64,000 nt of DNA from PALSA-350 sp963834445 (GCA_963834445.1 CAWIBU010000003.1:1612001-1676000); one strand, 5' to 3'. Counted from the stretch's first letter, positions 8,965 to 17,774 are shown. The notes: generated by a model not told the origin, from the letters alone. Translations and numbers: made by a program.

Positions 8965-10389
8965 GTGGCAGAAACAATCTACGACATCGTTATCGTTGGC
9001 GGCGGTCCGGGAGGCTATACCACCGCCATCCGCGCCGGCCAGTATGGCCTGAAAGTCGCCCTGGTCGAGCGGGAAAAGAAACTGGGCGGTACCTGCCTGC
9101 ACTGGGGCTGCATTCCCACCAAGTCCCTGCTTTTTGACGCCGAGGTCTATGACCACCTGAAGAACGCCACGGAACATGGCATCGAGGGCGTGGGCAAGGT
9201 CACCATTAACTGGAAGACCATTCTCGACCGCAAAAATGGGATCATCACCAAGCACGTCAAGGGTTTGGACTTCCTGATGCGCAAGAACAAGGTGACCGTG
9301 GTGGAGGGCTACGGACGGTTGACCGGCCCGGCCAAAGATGGTGTCCACTCCATTGCGGTTGAATCCACCAACGGCGAGAAAACGACAGTTCAGGGCAAAA
9401 ATGTAATCATCGCCACCGGCTCGGACGCCCGCATGTTGCCGGGTGTTGAGTCCGACGCCAAAAGCATCCTCACAAATATGGAGATCCTTGCTCTCCCGCA
9501 GATACCCAAATCCATGATTGTCATAGGTGCCGGGGCCGTCGGGGTAGAGTTTGGTTCCATCTTTAAGAGCTTTGGCAGCGAGATCACCATCGTTGAATAC
9601 CTGCCGCGCATGGTTCCCAACGAAGATGAGGATGTCAGCAAAGAACTGTCCCGGGTCTTCCGCAAACGAGGCATCGATACCCACATCGGCGCCAAGGTGG
9701 ACAAGGTAGAAAAGACCAAGGGCGGCGTAAAGGTGACCTTTACCGCCGCAGATGGCAAGCAGATTGTAAAGGAAGCGGAAACCGTGCTGGTCGCCGTCGG
9801 CCGCGCACCGCGCACCGCCAACATCGGTCTTGAAGCTACCCAGGTCGAAGTCGAGCGCGGCTTCATCAAGACCGATGAGTGGATGCAAACCAAAGAGCCC
9901 GGGGTCTACGCCATCGGCGACGTGGTCGCGGGTTTGCCCCAGTTGGCCCACGTAGCGGCAATGTCGGGGCTGGTGGTGGCGGCGAAGCTGGCCGGCAAAC
10001 GAGCCAAACCGGTGCGCCGCGACCGCATTCCCGCCTGCACTTACTGCGAGCCGCAGATCGGCAGCGTCGGCTTGACCGAAGCCCAGGCCAAAGCGGCAGG
10101 CCATGATGTCAAGGTAGGCAAGTTCCCGTTCTCGGCTAACTCCAAGGCTTCGATCGTTGGCTCCCACGAAGGTTTCGTGAAGGTGGTCGCAGATGCCAAG
10201 TACGGAGAGCTGCTGGGCGTACACATCATTGGGCCCCAAGCCACGGAGATGATTGCCGAAGCGGTGGTGGCGCTCGAGCTCGAGGCTACCATCGAGGAAT
10301 TGATGTTCACCATCCACGCCCACCCCACCCTGGCTGAGGCCATGCTCGATGGTTTTGGCAGCGTCGAAAATATGGCCATCAACGTTTAA
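8965..10389 (+). CDS. lpdA: Dihydrolipoyl dehydrogenase (E3)
   Basis: E3 reoxidises the dihydrolipoyl arm of 2-oxoacid dehydrogenase complexes, passing electrons through FAD to NAD+. The 474-aa protein has the FAD motif GGGPGGY, the redox pair C44/C49 in GGTCLHWGCIPTK, an NAD Rossmann motif GAGAVGVEFG, and the C-terminal His-Glu pair in HAHPTLAEAM. The start is GTG at 8965 with Shine-Dalgarno GGGGAG at 8953-8958. It is followed after 15 bp by lipB and then by the lipoylated E2 gene, giving a compact lipoate block. The 121 bp upstream, shared with the divergent ligase fusion, should hold the promoters. A second, diverged homologue lies at 58287-59684. Confidence 0.96.
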   Translation: MAETIYDIVIVGGGPGGYTTAIRAGQYGLKVALVEREKKLGGTCLHWGCIPTKSLLFDAEVYDHLKNATEHGIEGVGKVTINWKTILDRKNGIITKHVKGLDFLMRKNKVTVVEGYGRLTGPAKDGVHSIAVESTNGEKTTVQGKNVIIATGSDARMLPGVESDAKSILTNMEILALPQIPKSMIVIGAGAVGVEFGSIFKSFGSEITIVEYLPRMVPNEDEDVSKELSRVFRKRGIDTHIGAKVDKVEKTKGGVKVTFTAADGKQIVKEAETVLVAVGRAPRTANIGLEATQVEVERGFIKTDEWMQTKEPGVYAIGDVVAGLPQLAHVAAMSGLVVAAKLAGKRAKPVRRDRIPACTYCEPQIGSVGLTEAQAKAAGHDVKVGKFPFSANSKASIVGSHEGFVKVVADAKYGELLGVHIIGPQATEMIAEAVVALELEATIEELMFTIHAHPTLAEAMLDGFGSVENMAINV

Positions 10390-10404
10390 CCCGGTCCTTA
10401 TTGA

Positions 10405-11172
10405 ATGACGGTTGTGTCTCGCGCCACGCTCGTTCGTCTCGTCAATCTCGGCCGCGTTGACTACGCCACCGCGCTGGCCCTGCAACAGCAGGTCTGCGCG
10501 TTACGCCAGCAGGAGCGCATCGGCGATGTGCTGCTGCTGGTGGAGCATCCCCCCGTGATCACCCTGGGCCGCAATGCCCATCGCGAGCACGTAGTGGCCA
10601 GTAACCAGCTCATGGAGCGTCGCGGCATTTCGCTCTTCGAAACCAATCGCGGGGGAGATGTGACTTACCACGGCCCGGGGCAGCTGGTGGGCTATCCCAT
10701 TCTCAATTTGCGCGCATTCACGCCGCCCCTGGGCATCGTCGACTACCTACGCAAACTTGAGGAAGTGCTGATTCGCGCTTGTGGGGACTACGGCGTGCTG
10801 ACCCAGTGCATCGCGGGCCGCGCCGGGGTGTGGACGATCGCCGGCGGCGCTGTCGCCGAGAAGAAAATCGCCGCGCTGGGTGTTCACGTCGCCCGCGGGG
10901 TCACCACCCACGGCTTTGCCCTGAACGTGACCACCGATCTCCATGATTTTGAGCTGATTGTGCCTTGTGGCATCAGCGACCGCGGTGTCACCAGTATGGA
11001 GGCCGAGGTCGATCTGGAGTCCGCCCCCACCCTCGATCAGATGGCCAACGCGATCGTTCGCCACTTTGGCCGGGTGTTTGGGCGGCAGATGGTTTGGGTG
11101 GAGACGCTCGACGATCTTTTGCCCGGCGCGCCGCCGGCCAGCCCCAACCCAGCAACGATCGGATTGCTCTAA
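10405..11172 (+). CDS. lipB: Lipoyl(octanoyl) transferase LipB
   Basis: LipB moves octanoyl from acyl carrier protein to the lipoyl lysine of E2 and GcvH proteins; LipA then inserts sulfur. At 255 aa it is normal length and shows RGGDVTYHGPGQLVGYP (82-98), the catalytic lysine K154 in KKIAALGVHV, THGFALNV, and the catalytic cysteine C188 in PCGISDRGVTSM. It sits between lpdA and the E2 gene, 30 bp before the latter, so enzyme and substrate are probably co-expressed. lipA is not in the window. Confidence 0.96.
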   Translation: MTVVSRATLVRLVNLGRVDYATALALQQQVCALRQQERIGDVLLLVEHPPVITLGRNAHREHVVASNQLMERRGISLFETNRGGDVTYHGPGQLVGYPILNLRAFTPPLGIVDYLRKLEEVLIRACGDYGVLTQCIAGRAGVWTIAGGAVAEKKIAALGVHVARGVTTHGFALNVTTDLHDFELIVPCGISDRGVTSMEAEVDLESAPTLDQMANAIVRHFGRVFGRQMVWVETLDDLLPGAPPASPNPATIGLL

Positions 11173-11202
11173 TATACTGAGTTCCAATGCGAAAGGGAGT
11201 CC

Positions 11203-12867
11203 ATGCCGACTGATGTGATCATGCCCCAGATGGGCGAGTCGATTTTTGAAGGAACCATCACCAAGTGGCTCAAGAAGCCGGGTGATGCGGTGCAACAGGA
11301 TGAGCCACTGTTCGAGATCTCGACCGACAAGGTCGATGCCGAGATTCCTTCACCGGCGGCCGGCGTGCTCTCCGAGATCAAGATTGCTGAAGGAAACACG
11401 GTCCAGATCAACACGGTGGTCGGGGTAATCTCCGATGCTTCCGGGCAGGCTGCTCCACCGGCTGCGCCTAAAAAGGACGATGCGCCGGTGCCCGCAGCCC
11501 CAGCGGCCCCGGCAGCGCCAGCTCCAGCCCCGGCCGCCGCTCAGGCTGCGGCGCCGGCCTCGATGACGGACGTGATCATGCCCCAGATGGGCGAGTCGAT
11601 TTTTGAAGGAACCATCACCAAGTGGCTCAAGAAGCCGGGCGATACGGTGCAACAGGACGAGCCGCTGTTTGAGATCTCGACCGACAAGGTCGATGCCGAG
11701 ATTCCTTCCCCGGCAGCCGGTATTCTGACTGAAATCAAAGTCGAGGCCGGTGCCACGGTCCAGATTAATACCGTCGTTGCGTTGATCAGTGGCGGCGGAA
11801 GCGCAGCCCCCTCAGCAGCACCCAGTGCCGCTCCCGCGCCGGCAGCCGCTGTTGCCGCTCCGGCTGATAGCGAGGCCGACATCGAAACCACGGATGCCGA
11901 GACCGGGGAACGGGTACGGTCGTCGCCCTTGGTACGCAAGATCGCCAAGGACAACAACATCGACCTGCGTAAGGTTGCGGGCACAGGCTCTGCCGGCCGC
12001 ATTACCAAGGAAGACATTCTCGGCTACGTCGCCAAGGGTGGTCCGACGACAGCCGCCGCAGCCAAGCCCTCGGCGCCAACTACACCTGCGCCCGTGGCAG
12101 TACCTGCAGCTCCCGCGCCAGCCAAACCGGCAGCCTCGGCGCCTGTACCCGTTGTGACAGCTGGCGACGAGCTCGTTCCGCTGACGCGCATGCGGGGCAT
12201 CATTGCCCAGCGCATGGTTGACTCCAAGCGAACCAGCGCTCACGTGCACACGGTCTTCAAGGTAGACCTTACCCGCATCGTGCGCATTCGGGAGAAGGAG
12301 AAATCCAAGTACGAGCAGCGTAACGGCGTCAAGCTGACATACATGCCCTTTCTCACCCGAGCGGTGATCGCTACCCTGCGCAAGATGCCCATTGTGAATG
12401 CTTCGATGGAAGGCGACGCCATCCGTTACCACAAGAACATCAACATAGGAATTGCCGTGGCGCTGGATTGGGGTTTGATCGTGCCCGTCATCCGTCAGGC
12501 GGAGGAAAAGAGCTTTTTAGGCATTGCGCGCGCTATCGTCGATCTGGCGGAACGTGCCCGGGCCAAGAAGCTCAAGCCCGAAGAAGTTGCTTCTGGCACC
12601 TTCACCATTACGAATCCCGGTATCTTCGGTGAGCAGTTCGGGACGCCGGTCATCAATCAGCCGGAATCGGCCATCATGGGCGTCGGCGGCTTGTTCAAGG
12701 AGCCTACCGTGATCACCGATGAGAGCGGTTCCGATTCGATCGCGATCCGCAGTATCATTCGTTTGACCCTGGGCTTTGACCATCGCATCATCGACGGAGC
12801 CGATGCAGGCAGGTTCATGGCGGAAGTGAAGAAATACCTGGAAAACTGGAGCGAAGACATCGGCTAA
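11203..12867 (+). CDS. sucB: 2-oxoacid dehydrogenase E2, two tandem lipoyl domains
   Basis: This is the dihydrolipoyl acyltransferase core, most like the succinyltransferase (SucB) type; a branched-chain or pyruvate role is not excluded. In its 554 aa are lipoyl domain 1 (1-75, lipoyl K43 in TDKVDAE), an Ala/Pro linker, lipoyl domain 2 (121-195, K162), a second linker, a peripheral-subunit-binding domain (about 237-275), a third linker, and the catalytic domain ending in FDHRIIDG with H527 and D531. The two lipoyl domains are nearly identical even at DNA level. Shine-Dalgarno AAGGGAG precedes the ATG. No E1 gene is in the window. lpdA and lipB lie just upstream on the same strand. Confidence 0.9.
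   Translation: MPTDVIMPQMGESIFEGTITKWLKKPGDAVQQDEPLFEISTDKVDAEIPSPAAGVLSEIKIAEGNTVQINTVVGVISDASGQAAPPAAPKKDDAPVPAAPAAPAAPAPAPAAAQAAAPASMTDVIMPQMGESIFEGTITKWLKKPGDTVQQDEPLFEISTDKVDAEIPSPAAGILTEIKVEAGATVQINTVVALISGGGSAAPSAAPSAAPAPAAAVAAPADSEADIETTDAETGERVRSSPLVRKIAKDNNIDLRKVAGTGSAGRITKEDILGYVAKGGPTTAAAAKPSAPTTPAPVAVPAAPAPAKPAASAPVPVVTAGDELVPLTRMRGIIAQRMVDSKRTSAHVHTVFKVDLTRIVRIREKEKSKYEQRNGVKLTYMPFLTRAVIATLRKMPIVNASMEGDAIRYHKNINIGIAVALDWGLIVPVIRQAEEKSFLGIARAIVDLAERARAKKLKPEEVASGTFTITNPGIFGEQFGTPVINQPESAIMGVGGLFKEPTVITDESGSDSIAIRSIIRLTLGFDHRIIDGADAGRFMAEVKKYLENWSEDIG
11215..11639 (+). repeat. Direct repeat of the lipoyl-domain coding sequence inside the E2 gene
   Basis: A 68-base run at 11215-11282 recurs unchanged at 11572-11639, an offset of 357 bp or 119 codons. 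Similarity continues to about 11350 and 11707, including a 36-base identical block around the lipoyl lysine. Downstream the copies diverge, including at synonymous sites. Confidence 0.9.
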
Positions 12868-12910
12868 CGCATTTTTTGCTTATACGATGATCCGGTGAGA
12901 TAAGTTACTT

Positions 12911-12937
12911 GCGGCCATTCTCCGGCGGAATGGCCGC
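12911..12937 (+). terminator. Hairpin after the E2 gene, possible terminator
   Basis: A perfect 10-bp inverted repeat (gcggccattc / gaatggccgc) with a 7-base loop lies 44 bp after the E2 stop. No clear T-run follows on the plus strand, so it may be a weak or factor-assisted terminator or an mRNA-protecting stem. Confidence 0.45.
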
Positions 12938-13015
12938 TTAGGGTCCCCTTGCTGGTCTACACCCTTAGCAAAAATGCTCCCGGGAAAAGCTGCGGCGATG
13001 GTTCGCAGAAGACCC

Positions 13016-13048
13016 ACTCCTGTTCTGCCGTCACGGCGGAACAGGAGT
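13016..13048. terminator. Long hairpin between converging genes, probable terminator
   Basis: A 15-bp stem with one U-G pair and a 3-base loop (TCA) lies between the rightward E2 gene and the leftward DUF3011 gene, 31 bp beyond the latter's stop. Its position suggests bidirectional termination. The plus-strand flank is A-rich rather than T-rich, so the call rests on stem and location. Confidence 0.5.
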
Positions 13049-13079
13049 GAAAAACGACTTTAGAAGTGATGCACTATTA

Positions 13080-13595
13080 CTAGCGCCGGACCATAAAGTC
13101 TGCCCGGCAACCCCGATCGACCCAGATCCCACGACGGTCCCAACCCCAGGTTTGCCCCTGGACGCAAGGCGAACCACTTCGCTGATTGGTGAGCTGCACG
13201 TTGCGGCCCGTATCCACCGGACAGTAATTGCGCTTGCCGTTGTTGGACGAACAAGTAATCCTCACGCTGCCATAGCCCGGCCCCGGACCAGGTCGATTTC
13301 CCGGGCCGCCGTTCCCCAGGTAAAAGTCTGCCCGGCAGCCGCGATCCACCCAAATGCCACGTCGGTCGTAGCCCCAGGTCTGGCCCTGGACGCAGGGCGA
13401 ACCGCTACGTTGGTTAGTCATCTGCACGCCGCGACTGGTATCGACCCGGCACAAATGGCGTCTTCCGTCGTCGGAGGCACAGGTCACCTGCCGCCCATTT
13501 TGCGCCGTGATCCCGCTTTGCGCCCATGCGCTCGATGCTCCGCAATACAAGCTTTGAATGCCCAGCAGCAGAACAATCCATATCAGTCTCTTCAT
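13080..13595 (-). CDS. Secreted protein with two DUF3011 repeats
   Basis: The 171-aa product has a signal peptide (MKRLIWIVLLLG..., likely cleavage after AWA-Q) and two repeats of about 55 residues. Each carries an (I/V)TC(S/A)S-D/N-G-R/K-x-x-C start, V(D/Q)TSRGVQ/NVQLTNQRS, SPCVQGQTWG and GIWVDRGCRADF. Paired cysteines suggest disulfides in the periplasm or outside the cell. This matches the DUF3011 domain, whose function I do not know. Shine-Dalgarno GAGGAGA lies 6 bp before the ATG. It is monocistronic and near the Tad pilus locus, without evidence of a link. Confidence 0.85.
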   Translation of the reverse strand: MKRLIWIVLLLGIQSLYCGASSAWAQSGITAQNGRQVTCASDDGRRHLCRVDTSRGVQMTNQRSGSPCVQGQTWGYDRRGIWVDRGCRADFYLGNGGPGNRPGPGPGYGSVRITCSSNNGKRNYCPVDTGRNVQLTNQRSGSPCVQGQTWGWDRRGIWVDRGCRADFMVRR

Positions 13596-13961
13596 TGCTG
13601 TCTCTCCTCAGAATGGCGTGTGGCTTGAAATTGATTCACGCGCCGAATAGTGGTTCGAGCGATGATATAGCCGACAAGTTCTGTGCAGGTAAATCAAATC
13701 AGAAAAATTGCGATTCCTTTGCGGACGGCTTGGGTGGTAATTCCAACCGTGGGAAATCGCGCGCCAGCATGTGCTGTTTCTTGTCAGGCAGCCGCACACG
13801 CCGGATCTGAATGGAGCCACGCACGGAGATTTGGTATCTCGAGACAAATGAGCGATGTAGTGTGGCACCCCGAGTTCAAGCAGGTCAGAACCCTTTACAC
13901 CACTGCGCGATCCAGCGGGATAAAGATCTCTGCAGGAACGATGCTATGGGAGACGGTTGCA
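13596..13961. other. Noncoding gap upstream of the DUF3011 gene
   Basis: I see no convincing gene in these 366 bases. Open frames exist on both strands (for example 13608-13868 minus), but none has a Shine-Dalgarno, a domain-like sequence or typical codon use. The stretch should contain the leader and promoter of the DUF3011 gene and the 3' end of the Tad transcript; no clear hairpin was found. Confidence 0.5.
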
Positions 13962-14303
13962 CTAGCTGAACTCCAATTGGTCCCCGATCTCTATCTGGCA
14001 ATTGCGGATTTGCCCCGCTGGCAGTTCAAGAATGCAATGAGTCTTGAGCTGGATGCTGGTGACGCGAAACGGGGCCAATCGATGCCAAAGCTTCAGCACC
14101 CGTAGATCCTTGCTGAGCGCGACCGCGTCGATTGCAAACAGCATGCCAAAGGTGTGGATACCGGATGAAGGCTTAATGAGAAGCCCGCATCCGGCATCCA
14201 GCCGCCTCTTGCCCACCAAACCTATCAAGCGAGTAAGAGAGCTGTCGGCTAGGTTTATCCGTGTGCCGACCGTGGTGGCCCTGGTTATATTTCTGAGGTG
14301 CAT
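13962..14303 (-). CDS. DUF192 family protein
   Basis: The product is about 113 aa. It has the DUF192 layout: an opening strand RINLADSSLTRLIGLVGKRR, then GLLIKPSSGIHTFGMLFAIDAVALS, a middle strand on KLWHRLAPFRV, and a closing LELPAG(Q) motif. The function of DUF192 is not established. I chose the ATG at 14303 because AGGA lies 5 bp before it; an ATG at 14315 and a TTG at 14327 are in frame. It is the last gene of the leftward Tad transcript, behind tadC and a 31-aa membrane peptide. Confidence 0.8.
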   Translation of the reverse strand: MHLRNITRATTVGTRINLADSSLTRLIGLVGKRRLDAGCGLLIKPSSGIHTFGMLFAIDAVALSKDLRVLKLWHRLAPFRVTSIQLKTHCILELPAGQIRNCQIEIGDQLEFS

Positions 14304-14351
14304 GATGTTCCTCATCGGCCAGCGCAAAGGTCTATCACGTTCAATCAGCGA

Positions 14352-14447
14352 TTATATTTTCGCGTGCTTTCTGCGGTAGATCACGAACGCGAGTACGGCC
14401 ACCGCCAAAACGCCTGCGATGACTCGAATGAGTGTTGTTGTATCCAT
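14352..14447 (-). CDS. 31-aa single-pass membrane peptide in the Tad operon
   Basis: The ATG at 14447 is preceded by a very strong Shine-Dalgarno (AAAGGAGG) and the frame closes with TAA at 14352-14354. The peptide has a polar N-terminus (MDTTTLIR), one hydrophobic segment (VIAGVLAVAVLAFVIY) and a basic tail (RRKHAKI). It sits between tadC and the DUF192 gene. The architecture suits a small assembly factor or an inner-membrane microprotein. I know no family for it, so the function is open, but the ribosome site and membrane pattern support a real gene. Confidence 0.7.
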   Translation of the reverse strand: MDTTTLIRVIAGVLAVAVLAFVIYRRKHAKI

Positions 14448-14535
14448 GAATGGGTCCTCCTTTCTCCCGATCTCAACTAACTTCAGAACTCTTAGAGCAA
14501 CCAGCTAAGTTGCTCCCGTCGGATCGTTTGGCAGA

Positions 14536-15435
14536 CTACTTGAACGACTGCATGTTCTTGGCAATGTTCAGTACCGCAGGGGCAAGCAACACAATAAAAA
14601 TGCAAGGGAAGATAAACAAAACAAGGGGAAAGAGTATTTTTATTTTCGTCTTCGCGGCCATCTCTTCCGCCCTTTGCCGTCTTTTCTGACGGATCTCGTC
14701 GCCAAACCTGCTTAACGCTCTGACGATTGGGGTGCCGAACCGGTCAGCTTGCGTCAACATGCTTACAAACAGCGCGAACTCTGGAATTTGCGTGCGATCG
14801 GCAGCGCTTTTCCATGCCTCCAGCCTGGGTTTACCGGCAAGCTGCTCCAGATTCACCTGCATGAATTCGTGGTGGAGGTCTGGGTGGCTAATGATCATCT
14901 CCTGGCCAACCCGCAACATCGCTTGATCCAACCCGAGCCCAGCCTCCACGCAAATAACCAACAGATCGAGTGCGTCCGGAAGGCTTCTCCTGATTCTTTC
15001 CCTCCGCTTTTTGATCTTGACCTTCAACCACATATCGGGAACCAGATAAAGAACGGTGCCCAGGCACAATGCCCAGAAGATGGTGTTGGTGTGAATCAGG
15101 CTGCCGCAGACAAGGCCCATCAGGGGGCCAAGGATGCGGCTGGCAAAGTATGCATTCATGCCTCGACTACTTCTGATCCCCGCACTTAACAGCTGCTGTT
15201 TGACCTTTTCGTCCTCTGCCAGCCCGAACCGCACTCGTAAGTTTCTTGCCAGGGAGAGGATGCTCTCTTGTATGCGCTCTTTACTGCCAACTCTTCGCTC
15301 GTCGGGACGATTGCTTTGCACCATTTCCAGGATCCGTCTGGCGGCCGGTGAGGGCCTCAGCAAGACCGGGGCCAGCAGCAACGCCAGAACCAGGAAAACC
15401 GTGAGTGTCAGCGCAATGTTAAAAATTGGACCCAT
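14536..15435 (-). CDS. tadC: Tad pilus inner-membrane platform protein TadC
   Basis: This 299-aa protein of the type II secretion F (GspF-like) family has an N-terminal anchor, a cytoplasmic helical domain (about 130-260) with the ARRLPDALDLLVICVEAG-like block, here RRSLPDALDLLVICVEAGLG, and a C-terminal membrane segment. With TadB it forms the inner-membrane platform that couples TadA ATP hydrolysis to pilin insertion. It starts 6 bp after the tadB stop and is the last core Tad gene in this arm. Confidence 0.93.
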   Translation of the reverse strand: MGPIFNIALTLTVFLVLALLLAPVLLRPSPAARRILEMVQSNRPDERRVGSKERIQESILSLARNLRVRFGLAEDEKVKQQLLSAGIRSSRGMNAYFASRILGPLMGLVCGSLIHTNTIFWALCLGTVLYLVPDMWLKVKIKKRRERIRRSLPDALDLLVICVEAGLGLDQAMLRVGQEMIISHPDLHHEFMQVNLEQLAGKPRLEAWKSAADRTQIPEFALFVSMLTQADRFGTPIVRALSRFGDEIRQKRRQRAEEMAAKTKIKILFPLVLFIFPCIFIVLLAPAVLNIAKNMQSFK

Positions 15436-15441
15436 ACCCTG

Positions 15442-16416
15442 CTAGACCTCGATTCCATTGACGATGCGACGAATGATCAAACTGCCCACCGCCAGCATGG
15501 CGAGGCTGACGTAGATAAGCTTGCGCCCGAATGGATCGTGGAAGAGGATGCTGGAATAACCTGGATTGACCAGGTTGAGCAGAATCATCATCACGACCGG
15601 GAGCGCGCTCAGAATCCATCCGGTGAGTCTTCCCTGGGCTGTCTGGGTTTGAATCTCGCCCTGGATCCGCAGCCGTTCCCGAATGACAAAGACCGTGCGA
15701 TCCAGAATCTCCGCCAAATTGCCCCCGGTATCTTTCTGCACCAGGATCGCGGTCACCAGGACGCGCAGGTCGGGCGAGGGTACGCGATCCAGTAGTTGCA
15801 GCAGTGCATCGCGCATGGGCAACCCAAGATTCAGCTGCTTGAAAATCTCCTTGAATTCAGAGGCTGCTGGTTCCTGTGCATTCTCGGCCAGCATTTCCAT
15901 CGCGCCCACTACGGAATGGCCAGCGCGTAGAGCGCGGGCCAGCATGTCAATGGATTCCGCCAGCGCCGCGTTGAAGGCGTTGATTCGTCGCGAACGTTTG
16001 AAGGAAAGAATAGCGTACGGCAGCAGGCTCAGTGCAGCGCCGGCAGCCAGGTCGATCAGGAGCATAGACGCAAAAAACCACATGATGCAATATCCGGCAA
16101 GGAATAGGCTCGCACTGCTCACGATGAGCGTACCGACAGAGGTCGAGCTGTTTGCCTGCAGGATGCGCACCTGCAGCCGCTGCACGAAAGGAAAAGGTTG
16201 CAGCCGTTCTTCAAGCCAGCCAAACCTCACTTTTCTTGTGGCCCTGAACAACTGCGAAGTCTGAGGAATCGCGCCATCCTCTTTCCTCGTGGGCGCGTAA
16301 ATGGACGCCATCCGCTGCGCTACGATCTGCTCCTCTGGGGATCGGCGAGTCATCACCAAGACCACCGCAAACGTGGCCAACAGAATCGAGAGAAAGCCGA
16401 TGATTAGCATAGCCAT
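15442..16416 (-). CDS. tadB: Tad pilus inner-membrane platform protein TadB
   Basis: The 324-aa protein is the second GspF-like platform subunit. It has an N-terminal membrane segment, two central hydrophobic segments (about 105-150), a cytoplasmic T2SF domain with ALAESIDMLARALRAGHS and DTGGNLAEILDRT, and C-terminal membrane segments. Partners are TadA and TadC. It starts 11 bp after tadA ends and is followed 6 bp later by tadC, so these are one transcript. Confidence 0.93.
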   Translation of the reverse strand: MAMLIIGFLSILLATFAVVLVMTRRSPEEQIVAQRMASIYAPTRKEDGAIPQTSQLFRATRKVRFGWLEERLQPFPFVQRLQVRILQANSSTSVGTLIVSSASLFLAGYCIMWFFASMLLIDLAAGAALSLLPYAILSFKRSRRINAFNAALAESIDMLARALRAGHSVVGAMEMLAENAQEPAASEFKEIFKQLNLGLPMRDALLQLLDRVPSPDLRVLVTAILVQKDTGGNLAEILDRTVFVIRERLRIQGEIQTQTAQGRLTGWILSALPVVMMILLNLVNPGYSSILFHDPFGRKLIYVSLAMLAVGSLIIRRIVNGIEV

Positions 16417-16427
16417 CGTGGTAGCTC

Positions 16428-17774
16428 CTACACTTCCACCGAGTAGTCGAGCAAACCTACCGGCAGCGGAATTCCCGCAGCTTTCAATTTGTCGCCGAAT
16501 TTGGGCACAATGCCGGTGGAGCGAAAGCGGCCCTTCACCTTGCCGTTGAGTCCGAGACCCTCTTTCTCGAAGAGGAAGATATCCTGCATGCTGATTACGT
16601 CGCTAAACGCCCCGGTAAGTTCGGTGATGTGGGTGACTCGGCGCGAGCCATCGCTCATGCGGGCGATCTGCACGATCAAATGAACGGCGGAGGCAATCTG
16701 CGCGCGAATCGCCTTCTCCGGCAGGCTCACGCTGCCCATCATGGCCATCGTCTCCATGCGGGCCACGGCGTCGCGCGGCGTGTTGGCGTGGATGGTAGTC
16801 AGCGAGCCGTCGTGGCCCGTATTCATTGCCTGCAACATGTCCAGGCACTCTTCGCCGCGGACCTCGCCCAGCACGATGCGGTCGGGACGCATACGCAGCG
16901 CATTGATCACCAGTTCCCTCTGCTTCACCGCGCCCTTGCCTTCCACGTTGGGTGGCCGGCACTCCAGCCGCACGACATGCGCGTGCTTCACTTGTAACTC
17001 CGCCGAGTCTTCAATGGTGATGATGCGTTCGCGCTCATCCACAAAACCAGAAAGCACGTTCAGCAAAGTAGTCTTGCCGGCGCCAGTGCCCCCCGAGACA
17101 ATGATGTTGAGCCGGGCCTGGACGGCGCCCTTCAGGATATCGAGCATAGGTTCGGTGAGCGCCTTGTTCCGCAGCAGGTCATCCGCCATCAACGGTTTGG
17201 AACCAAATTTGCGGATGGACAGAATCGGACCGTCAACGGCCAGGGGGGGAATGATCGCATTGACCCGCGAACCGTCTTTGAGCCGGGCGTCCACCATGGG
17301 GGAGGACTCGTCCACCCGCCTGCCCACGGCGGATACAATCTTGTCGATCACGTGCATCAGGTGCCGGTTGTCCTGAAAGACCACTGTGGTCTTCTCGAGC
17401 ACGCCGCGGCGTTCCACGTAAACCGCGTCAAAGGTGTTGACCAGAATGTCGTTGACCGTGGCGTCCTGCAAGAGGGGTTCCAGCGGACCCAGGCCGAAGA
17501 CTTCGTCGAGCACCTCCCGCGCCAGGCGCTCCCGCTCAACCGCCGATAGGGGAACACCCTGTTCCCCTATTAATCCATGAATCACACCGAGAAGCTCCTG
17601 CTGAGAAGAAGGGTTCTCGTGCATCAGGGCGATCTTCTCCAGGTCCAAACGCTTGATCAGCTCCAGGTGGACTGCAGCCTTGATCTCCTGCTGCATCTTG
17701 AGCGCCACCGGTCGCGCGCTGCGCACGATGGCGGGCACGATCCGGCTGTTCCCATTAGTGCTCAAGTCATTCAT
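16428..17774 (-). CDS. tadA: Tad pilus secretion ATPase TadA/CpaF
   Basis: The 448-aa cytoplasmic ATPase powers Flp pilus extension and possibly retraction. The N-terminal domain contains FGLGPLEPLLQDATVNDILVN-type sequence. The RecA-like domain has Walker A SGGTGAGKTTLLN (227-239), an Asp-box ITIEDSAEL, Walker B RPDRIVLGEVRG, and a His-box TGHDGSLTTIHAN. Length and motifs are normal for CpaF. It lies 33 bp downstream of tadZ and 11 bp upstream of tadB. Confidence 0.95.
   Translation of the reverse strand: MNDLSTNGNSRIVPAIVRSARPVALKMQQEIKAAVHLELIKRLDLEKIALMHENPSSQQELLGVIHGLIGEQGVPLSAVERERLAREVLDEVFGLGPLEPLLQDATVNDILVNTFDAVYVERRGVLEKTTVVFQDNRHLMHVIDKIVSAVGRRVDESSPMVDARLKDGSRVNAIIPPLAVDGPILSIRKFGSKPLMADDLLRNKALTEPMLDILKGAVQARLNIIVSGGTGAGKTTLLNVLSGFVDERERIITIEDSAELQVKHAHVVRLECRPPNVEGKGAVKQRELVINALRMRPDRIVLGEVRGEECLDMLQAMNTGHDGSLTTIHANTPRDAVARMETMAMMGSVSLPEKAIRAQIASAVHLIVQIARMSDGSRRVTHITELTGAFSDVISMQDIFLFEKEGLGLNGKVKGRFRSTGIVPKFGDKLKAAGIPLPVGLLDYSVEV

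Noticed and set aside
8863..10485. A 540-codon open frame on the minus strand opposite lpdA
   Set aside because: It is the mirror of a strongly conserved gene; the translation has no domain features and skewed composition, as expected from high-GC third positions.
13608..13868. An 86-codon minus-strand frame in the gap upstream of the DUF3011 gene
   Set aside because: No Shine-Dalgarno, Ser/Arg/His-rich and motif-free translation.
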